Assembly (NCBI GenBank): GCA_027576995.1
Contig: JANBQC010000509.1
Span: 1-20,831, forward strand
Origin: Dimargaris cristalligena
Lineage: Eukaryota; Kickxellomycota; Dimargaritomycetes; Dimargaritales; Dimargaritaceae
DNA length: 20,831 bases
Direction: 5' to 3'
Position 1 is the stretch's first letter; each line of letters opens with the position of its first letter. A program made the translations under genes and the position numbers. The notes beneath the pieces are model-generated. The model ran no database searches and was not told where the DNA came from. It was given only the letters and a program-made list of their open reading frames with translations. This document shows positions 1 through 10,113 of this stretch, one piece after another.

Positions 1-258
1 TCGGGGAAAGTAATATTTTTACGGAAAAATTTTTCTTTCCCCTCTATTAACATAATGAGTTTTTTAAAAACGAATTCGCTTTGTACAGTAGTTCTCATTC
101 AATCGGCTTGCTTAGTCTTTTCCCTATTTGTTCAGACATCTGTAGATTTAAGACATTGCTCTTGTCTTTGCGTTAAACCCCGCCCCACCTCTTCATTCCC
201 TTTTAATTCCCTCATCCATCACCACCATTAGTCAATCTATATACGTGGGATTACAACC
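1..258 (+). promoter_or_regulatory. SRP54 upstream region and 5' leader
   Basis: No gene is visible here. The last 80 or so bases before the SRP54 ATG are rich in C and T (about 177-235), a composition seen in front of several genes in this window, for example at 8100-8190, and common in fungal 5' leaders. The ATG context is favourable (acaaccATGg). TATATA at 239-244 is too close to the ATG to act as an ordinary TATA box. The role is inferred from position only. Confidence 0.4.
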
Positions 259-3366
<3,108 letters not shown>

Positions 3367-3389
3367 TCCTTAGGAGTTCGCTCGTCTCA

Positions 3390-3395
3390 ATTAAA
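3390..3395 (+). promoter_or_regulatory. Candidate poly(A) signal for SRP54 (ATTAAA)
   Basis: ATTAAA, the commonest variant of the AATAAA signal, lies 24 bases after the SRP54 stop codon. Fungal 3'-end signals are degenerate, so this is only positional support. Confidence 0.3.
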
Positions 3396-3436
3396 GCATT
3401 AGCGCCGGCATTTTTCTGCTCATTGGAAGGTGCAAG

Positions 3437-3470
3437 AAGGGGGAGGGAGGGTTCGCCCCACCCCCTTTTT
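3437..3470. other. GC-rich imperfect hairpin with TTCG loop and T-run
   Basis: A G-tract arm (3439-3451) is followed by TTCG (3452-3455), a C-tract arm (3456-3465) and then a run of T. The inner stem GGG-TTCG-CCC pairs perfectly and the outer AAGGGGG/CCCCCTT also pairs, with mismatches or bulges between. UUCG is an exceptionally stable RNA tetraloop. Its place in the 3' UTR region of SRP54 suggests a 3'-end or stability element, but that is inference. Confidence 0.45.
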
Positions 3471-3810
3471 TCTTATATATAACTATTCCCCCCCTTTTTT
3501 TGCTGTACTATCCCCTCCATAAGAGTCAGTTGACTCCCGTACATATTATTTTCTATGCTGATGCTTTGATCAATACAATAATATGCCCATGGTGCACAAT
3601 TCTATAAATCCAATATACACCGTTTGATCTGCGGTGTAACATAGATCCAAAATACCCTATTATATATATTAAAGGTGAGTTTTGCAATGGGTATCAATCC
3701 AAATTAAACACTAAATAATCTTTATGTAAAATAGGGGGACTAACGATATGTTGTTTACTGACCACCGGCTGCTATCAGCGGGACCATTTACAGTTGGTGG
3801 TAGGTGATAT

Positions 3811-5545
3811 CTAGCGCAGAGCGAGTCCCAGCTGGTTAGCCACGCGGGTGCGAACCTCCTCCTGAATCACGTTAATTTCCTCATTAGTGACACTCCGATC
3901 CATGGAACGGTATACGATACGATAGCAGTGGCTCATCCGACCGGTTTTGGGGTGCTTGAAGCTATCCACCAGCTTAACATCTTCCACCAGATCCTGGGCG
4001 ATTTCGCGGACCAGTTCCATGAAGTCATTTTCGTGGAATTCGGTCCCCGCGACGGCAGTAGCATCGGGGTCGGTAGTAGTGGCTGTAGGATGGGTCGGTT
4101 CGGGGAGCCAAAAGCTAATATCCTTCAGACAAGGGGGGTATTTCGAATACGGCACGAAACGGTTGATACGTCCGGGTTGGAACTGGTCGAGGAAGCGGGG
4201 GTCTTCACTCCAGAACAGGCGAATGTCGGGAATGTTGAAAAGGACCATGGCCAGACGTTCCAGGCCGAACCCGACGGCCCAACCGATATGGTCGGAAATG
4301 CCGCCGGCTTTCAGCATCGCCTGTTGGATAATACCGCAGCCACACACTTCGAGCCATTGCCCTTGGTATTTGATTTCGATTTCGAAACTCGGGGTGGTGT
4401 GGGGGAAACTGCCTTCGATCCAGCGGACTTCGATAGGTTCCGGAGCGACCGCCGTAGTGGATGCTGATGATGATGAAGAAGAAGAAGAAGAAGAGGGGTG
4501 GGCGATCCGGGAGAAAATGGCGGCGACCCAGTAATTGAGGGAGGTTTTCAAATGTTCCAATACCAGGGCCACGTCCGCCGCCCGCGCGGAATGATGTTCG
4601 GGTTGGAGCCGGGGGGGATTATCACGCACGGCGGGTTCTTCGGAGGTTCGGGTGATACCGGTGCGGTCAATGAACGCCTGCATTTCGGCGATTTCCCGGG
4701 TGAGGGTACCGTCGCTTAATTCGGTTGGGGAGAAAGTACGCACCCCTTCGATTTGGTGGAACACGGGATAATGGGTGGCATCGATTTCGTCGCGGCGGTA
4801 CACATCGGCGGCGACGAAAAAAGCCCGATGGCCGTGGTCGCGCATGACCTCCACCTCGTGGGCCGAGGTATGGCTGCGTAGCATCGTGGTTCGGTTCACG
4901 TAGTAGGCGTCATGCCGGCTGCGACCGGGGTGGTCCGGGGGGAACAGGAGCGAATCAAAATTGGCGTGCGTGGAAACGACGGGCGACAGGGCATCGTGGC
5001 GTTTGAAGTGCGGAAAGTGGTCGTAAATAATGTGCGTGAGGATGCCCAGCGGGTGGGCCGGGTTGAGATGCAGGCGGCGCTGGGTTCGGGCGAGAATGGA
5101 AGGAGTCACGTTGGTGTAGTCGTCCCGGGGGTATTCCTTATCGAACACGGTGATGGTGGAGGATGAGTCTGAACCGGTAAAGAACGGTGGTGAGTCGGAT
5201 GCAGGATATATACATGTAGTTACAGTTAGTTATGTTGGACACAATACAGTTGCCGTAAATCAATAAGAAATGTGATGGGGGAAGGGTGCTCCACTCGACC
5301 TCCAGATACACTAATCGATACGCCCGGCTGGAACCCCTTCTACTATATTGATCAAAACCATACTAAAAATTATTTTTACCTATATAGATACACTTACCCG
5401 AACTAACCGGTGAAATAGGGGCGCTATTGCTCCAACGCACAAGTCCAGAGGCGAATGGCCGTGAGCGGAGGGTGGTTCCCATGGGTACGCTTGGGGCCCG
5501 AGAAGCCCAGCGGGCCGAGCAACAGCGAAGCGATAGGGTCAACAT
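3811..5545 (-). CDS. MSF1: Mitochondrial phenylalanyl-tRNA synthetase, two exons
   Basis: This is a class II monomeric enzyme (fungal Msf1, animal FARS2) that charges mitochondrial tRNA-Phe. Exon 1 is 5545-5398 and exon 2 is 5168-3811. They are joined by a 229-base intron with a GTAAGT donor, and a codon split G|AC keeps frame, giving 501 residues. Exon 1 encodes a classic presequence: residues 1-49 have many Arg and Ser and no Asp or Glu. The catalytic core follows: YPRDD, NFDSLL, HTSAHE (149-154), motif 2 VYRRDEID with HYPVFHQ (172-188), WLEVCGCG and motif 3 GFGLERLA (349-356). The C-terminal FDX-ACB anticodon-binding domain runs from about 391 to 501 (SKYPP, DISFW, HPKTGR, SHCYR). Odd features are a poly-Ser tract at about 275-286 and a Thr/Ala/Pro-rich insert at about 406-426. 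Exon 2 taken alone lacks an ATG, which is what points to the upstream exon. Confidence 0.95.
4465..4495. repeat. Trinucleotide repeat (ATG/AAG type) inside MSF1
   Basis: On the + strand this reads as repeated TGA/ATG then GAA/AAG triplets. Read on the coding strand it gives the poly-Ser tract of the synthetase. It sits between conserved blocks of the catalytic domain, so it is likely a surface loop that expanded by replication slippage. Confidence 0.75.
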
Positions 5546-6302
5546 GACGAGTGACGATCGAGGCAATGATGTAGTTTAAATGAGAGTTCGGTCTTTTGAG
5601 AGTCTCGCCCCAAACGGGTAACTTGGAGGAGAATATCCGCTCTTCTGGAGGGCGATTTGGGAAGGTCCCGAGCAAGGTTCAATAGGGCAATGCACAAAAG
5701 AAAACACGGTAGTTGGGTTGATTAGGGGGTTTCGAGCTCCAAGGTAGTCTCCCTCTCTTTAGTCTAGTGCCGTGCGCAGCCCAATGCTTCGAATGGGAGT
5801 ATACTTTGAAAAAGTTTTTCCAGCGGGAGATATTAGGGGCCTATTGAATGCTTGAGTTACTAACCCCAAAACGACTTGCGCAAGCCCGGGGCCATACCGT
5901 CCAGTCCCGGGCAGATAGGTTAATGGGAACTGGAGTGCTGACAGGTTAGTTGCTATTGGATATGTCGAGTCAGCTAATAAATAACTGTGACTTAACCCGC
6001 CTAAGCCTGTTGCAGCATTCGATATATACCAACACTCCTGATTCCCATTCCGATTCCGACCTAAGTGTTGCGCTTTACTCCTAAAACCAATACAGCTCCT
6101 CTGGTTGTCAGCTAGCCCAAACCTCATTCGGAACCTAACTGGTGTATTGTTGCCTTTTTACGCGAACAGTAGGAAGAAGCTCCCCTTATAGCAGGCCCTA
6201 CGCCGCTCCATTGGGCCCCTTAGGTGTCCACCATTGAACGCGACTTTAGAATCAATTTACCGAGACCTGCTTTGCATTCTTCTTCACACCAGTTCACCGT
6301 GT
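5546..6302. promoter_or_regulatory. Divergent intergenic region between MSF1 and CFAP20
   Basis: About 757 bases separate the two divergent start codons, so both promoters should lie here. Open frames exist (for example 5759-6127 on the minus strand, 122 codons), but I recognise no domain in them, and their codon choice (AGG, GGG, ATA) differs from the flanking exons. A GC-only inverted repeat lies at 5884-5912. No TATA box can be assigned with confidence. Confidence 0.5.
5884..5912. repeat. GC-only inverted repeat (GCCCGGG / CCCGGGC)
   Basis: Two 7-base arms, 5884-5890 and 5906-5912, are exact reverse complements separated by 15 bases. Each arm also contains the palindrome CCCGGG. It is in the divergent MSF1-CFAP20 spacer and could be a dimeric protein-binding site or a chance structure. 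Confidence 0.4.
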
Positions 6303-7542
6303 ATGTTCCGAAATCGCCACCAGGTAGGTTGACCAATCCCTCAGCCCAAGCCAATATAAACCTGTATTTTGTAGAGCCGAGTTACCCAGGGACCGCTCTA
6401 GTGCATACTAATAAACGCCTCACTTAATTATCCATTCTATATTCTTTATATTCGTTTATATTTTCCCGCGGTATTCCCTAATATCAATTGCCCGGTGGCT
6501 CGTTTTAGGGCGGTCTTATATCGCTATTCTACAGCCTCACGTAAGATTAGCAGTTTTAGTTGATAAGATGCCTCTCTACAAAGCATTTTGCGATGTATAG
6601 TCTGTGATCGCCTTCCGTGATCTTATACACCATGTCGACCGACTCATTTATCCTCGCGGTTGTTTTCCATACGGTTGAACTCCATATACTCACCGCTGGT
6701 ATATTGGTGTAAAATATTTTACAAATCCCGTTTCGCCCGTGTACCTAGATCCAAGCCGTTGCAGATATGGGATCAAAATGTGGATAGATCCAAAAACGAC
6801 GACTCGGACGACGAGTCGGAACATACCCAGATCGCTCTTATCGTTGATGACATGGTTGAGGCACCGGTCCTAGAATTAGTCAGTGATGATATCCGACAGA
6901 CCTATATTAGTTGTCCGGCCGGGGCCCAGCAGGAGCTTGGCATCCGGCTACCTATTCTCGGCTTGATGATCAAGAATCTAGGGCGGTATTTTACGCTAGA
7001 GGTTACTGTTCGCGACACCCAAGATCATATTCGGTCTCTACGCTTATCTAACTTTCAGGTAAAAACCGTGCGACAATGCCTAAAACCGGTGGTATTTAAT
7101 GCCCTTATATAATCCCCCGTACTTGATAAGGACACTGCTATAGTCCCCCACCTCGTTCGATTCGACAAATTATATAATCCCTCCAGTATCCCACTTTTAT
7201 GCAATCGGTATTTAGTATTCTATCAGTATGTTTTTAATCCTTTGTCTATGTTATCCAAAACCTTGGCAATAGCCCGCTGTCCGGACAGTTAATAATCAAG
7301 CAGCTATTCCCTTGAAATGGGACCCCGACTGGAACCAAGTCCAGCTCGATCTAAATCGATTGGTATTCGATACATCTGGCACCCGCTATAAGGAAACCCT
7401 GCGGGTGACCATCCATGCCAACTGCCGACTCCGCCGGGTGTATTTTGCGGAACAGCCATCAAACGAAGAGGGTCTTCCCCCCGAATTCCGCCTGTACGCC
7501 CCTATAGCCGGGGCCACGGAGGGGCATGAAGCATCGGATTAG
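6303..7542 (+). CDS. CFAP20: CFAP20 (Bug22/GTL3) cilia- and flagella-associated protein, four exons
   Basis: CFAP20 is a small axonemal and centriolar protein that lies at the inner junction of doublet microtubules and supports tubulin modification and flagellar beating. Exons are 6303-6323 (seven codons, MFRNRHQ), 6509-6540 (32 bases, GGLISLFYSL), 6749-7058 and 7273-7542. Total 633 bases, 210 residues. Donors are GTAGGT, GTAAGA and GTAAAA; all acceptors are TAG and the phases agree. From memory the human protein starts MFKNTFQSGFLSILYSIGS; the spliced fungal N-terminus matches it position for position. Further matches are SKPLQIW (19-25), TYISCPA, LGIRLP, MIKNLGRYFT, DWNQVQ, ETLRVTIHANCRLRRVYF and PPEFRLY. 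Odd points are an acidic Asp/Ser-rich insert of about 12 residues after residue 28, and a diverged stretch (PAVRTVNNQAA) where relatives have STTRVKPF. Divergent from MSF1. Confidence 0.93.
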
Positions 7543-8190
7543 TGGCAATATGATTAAATCATATATGAATCCAAGTAATTTTAATTAAATACAAAGCACC
7601 AATCCCCACATTTACAATTAGTAGTAGTTAATAAGCTAAACCGCAATATACGCCTGCCTTACCCACCTTTCCGTGGGAGGCTTATTTTTCAAACTCTATC
7701 AGGGTGGGAGGATTCCGCGGGGGTTTCGGTTTTAACGGCCCGACTAAATATATTATGTCTCCGGAACTATACATATCCCAAGTCTCTGCCAATTTGCTGC
7801 GTAATGGATATATACGGGGGCACGTGCCCGCTTACAGACATGAAGGGAGCAGCATCCCTATTGGGGAGAGGGGATTGTAAAACCCACTTTCGTAAGCAGT
7901 GGATGCAGAGCGGTTTCATAGAGGCACTCTCGGCTCTACTTTCTCCCCATTTTATGCACCGGTATGCTAGCCTCTGGCCCAACTATCTTTGTTGGACCAG
8001 CCTAGCTGATTCCCTAAACAAGTGGTTTTTCAACCCCCAACGCTTCTCCTCGTTTAATCCCAAAAATACGATTTCAAGTGGTTTTGTCAGTTCCGCGTAC
8101 CTTCCAATCCCTCTCTCCTTCCCTACCAACACTTTCCCAAGTGACTTTTCTTCCTACCTTATCCCCCCTGCGCCTATCAAAATTTCCCCC
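7543..8190 (+). promoter_or_regulatory. CFAP20 3' flank and upstream region of the small membrane-protein gene
   Basis: ATTAAA at 7584-7589 is a possible poly(A) signal for CFAP20. A perfect 12-base palindrome with a CACGTG core is at 7818-7829. The frame of the downstream gene stays open back to an ATG at 7804, but the stretch 8095-8190 is C/T-rich like other leaders here and shows no recognisable protein motif, so I treat it as promoter and leader. Confidence 0.4.
7818..7829. promoter_or_regulatory. 12-base palindrome with CACGTG (E-box) core
   Basis: GGGCACGTGCCC is its own reverse complement. CACGTG is the site bound by fungal bHLH factors such as Cbf1 and Pho4. It lies 362 bases upstream of the ATG at 8191. 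Binding is inferred from the motif alone. Confidence 0.35.
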
Positions 8191-8493
8191 ATGAATACTC
8201 CGTCGTCCGTACTATACGGTTGGGGCTCGCTCATTTTCGCCGCCGGCATCGCCTTCTATTACGCTCGGAAGGACATTGACGCCCGCCGTCGGATGCACCC
8301 AGTCAGCTGGAACGACACCAACGCCGATTGGGAGGAAAAGGTTCGTCGCATGGAATCGGCCCAACAACAACAACAGAAATCACCACCAAGTGACGACAAG
8401 GACCCGAAGGGGCCCGGCTTTGCCACAGATAGTGGTGGTGGGTCCTCCTCCCAACCACCACTCCACAGCACGACGGGCGAGCCACAAACATAA
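8191..8493 (+). CDS. Small single-pass membrane protein, probably DUF4748-like
   Basis: A 100-residue protein from one exon. One hydrophobic segment near the N-terminus (about 8-24: YGWGSLIFAAGIAFYYA) is followed at once by a charged RKDIDARRR stretch, then a polar tail with a Gln run, Pro, Ser and Gly repeats. This arrangement (short N-terminus, WG-containing membrane helix, basic flank) resembles the small fungal proteins I remember as DUF4748, and could suit an inner mitochondrial or ER membrane anchor with the tail outside the bilayer. Function is unknown. I chose the ATG at 8191 because the upstream sequence is C/T-rich leader-like and the helix sits right after it. An in-frame ATG at 7804 would add 129 residues with no recognisable feature, and remains possible. 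Confidence 0.7.
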   Translation: MNTPSSVLYGWGSLIFAAGIAFYYARKDIDARRRMHPVSWNDTNADWEEKVRRMESAQQQQQKSPPSDDKDPKGPGFATDSGGGSSSQPPLHSTTGEPQT

Positions 8494-10113
8494 ACGGTGG
8501 GTAGCCAAGCCAGTTGCTCTGGCAGGCCCAACTTAGAACCCTACAATCGGCCCCATTTACGAACCGGTAAAGGTTACTATATCCCTATGCGTCTGTCGAC
8601 TAACGGGCCGGCCGGCTCGCAATTCCCCCGGAGGTTTACACATGCAAAAAGTTATTCGTCTTTTAACCACACGTCCGTGCCATTTTGTATAAAGTATTAG
8701 CAAACATACATAGTATTCACGGGTTTCCACCAGTGCTTAAGATCCGGCGGAATATCCATATATTAGAGGCAGATTTTGGCTGCTAAGGGGCCCAAGGAGG
8801 GTCGGATTTCGAAACCCCGCCCCATAAATATCGAATTCCTTAGCTATCTAAAAGAGTTGTAGACACTGTGACTACAGCGTAAATATAACACGGTATAAAA
8901 ACCGGCACGCATTGTATGAGCACCGAATTGGGGTTGGGGAAAACTAGTAACCAGTTGAATAGATTATAGTAAGTCGCAATTAATTGGACAATCGTGTTTG
9001 ACATACATCCCATATGTCAAGACGACAGACCCGATAGGTGGTCAAAGCCAACCCATACCCTACCGCACCTTTTCGAAAGAGAGACCAATCCGGGTTGACT
9101 ATAGCCAACGAGCAACACCTATGTAGGGCCCACCCGATAAGTACACCCCCTGGATAATATTCCAGGATAGTGATGCATCCTGCTCAGCTGGTCACTGCCA
9201 ATACTGGGGCAACTCCACCAGTTCACATTTATGTAAACTATCTGCCTGAACTTTGCCAAGTCACGGGGTCAATGCCCAAGGTCCTCACTGAATTTATCGG
9301 GTGGATTTATTATCTCCCCTACCCTGGCTGGGCTGGCCAATTGGTTACGTCACCCAGCCAACCCACACCAGTTACTGCTTTTGGGACAACCACCAGGCCA
9401 AGTGCTCTAAGACGGAATAGAAAGTTCTCAACTCCCGACCCCCCAGGGTCATTTCTGAACCCCTTTGCTCCAAACAGCCCGACTTTCGGGAATCGACAGG
9501 TACCACGGGTCGATCGGTGGCTTAGATAAACAGGTACTTAAACCAGTTAAATATCCGGGCACTCTTATTAAGGAATGTTTTATCCCTATAAGGGGACTAT
9601 ACGGATGAGACGAAAAACAATAAGTTGGCATCAAAGGGCTAGTTATTAAATATCAGAAGAGGGAACCGTTTCACCCAACAAATAAAAATATCCCGAATAA
9701 TTGTACGGGGAGATCTATTCTTAAAAATCCCGCGGAGAGAGACCATACCCCGATGCTTGGTTATACTAGCGATAAAAATAGTCAATATAATGACTTAACC
9801 CTGGTAATATAATAATGTCAAAATCCAGGATCTTATAACGAAGTATGTTCCTCAACTTGTATGCAATCGTCCCTGAGGGGCTGAGGAACGGCTGCTGCCA
9901 TTTGGGGGGAAGTCTCTTATGCTAAAGACAGGTATATTTTCCAGACTCCAGGTAAAGTAGGCCTAGTTGGCGATTTCGCATATAAAACCAAGCATTGTCG
10001 GTTACGACGGGTTATTCATGTTTGTTTCCAATTCGTCTCTTTTGTATCGACGGGTACCTTCTATACACATTTCCCCTTGAGCCGTAACCCCATAACCAAC
10101 TGACTACACAAAC
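8494..10113. other. 1.6 kb spacer with no recognisable gene
   Basis: AT-rich sequence between the small membrane-protein gene and the PhoD-like gene. The longest open frame is 9170-9529 on the plus strand (119 residues, Pro/Thr-rich); its local GC content is higher than the surroundings, but I recognise no domain. No terminal repeats, target-site duplications, tRNA boxes or transposase motifs were seen by eye. The right end must contain the promoter of the PhoD-like gene. Confidence 0.5.

Larger units (their letters stand above)
3367..3810. other. Convergent 3' spacer between SRP54 and MSF1
   Basis: The two genes end toward each other across 444 bases. No coding signal is present. The spacer holds a GC-rich inverted repeat with a TTCG loop (3437-3470), then T-rich and AT-rich runs (3466-3500 and 3655-3675). 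It most likely contains both 3' UTRs and cleavage sites. Confidence 0.6.

Noticed and set aside
3928..4719. Plus-strand open frames over MSF1
   Set aside because: They overlap the well-supported minus-strand synthetase in other frames and show no domain of their own.
5143..5215. Leader-like frame from an ATG at 5215 (minus strand) in the MSF1 intron
   Set aside because: It looks like a basic presequence but is out of frame with the synthetase and stops at TAA just after the frame passes the 5146 region. The exon at 5545-5398 joins in phase.
5759..6127. 122-codon minus-strand open frame
   Set aside because: No recognisable domain, codon use unlike neighbouring exons, and it fills the divergent promoter region.
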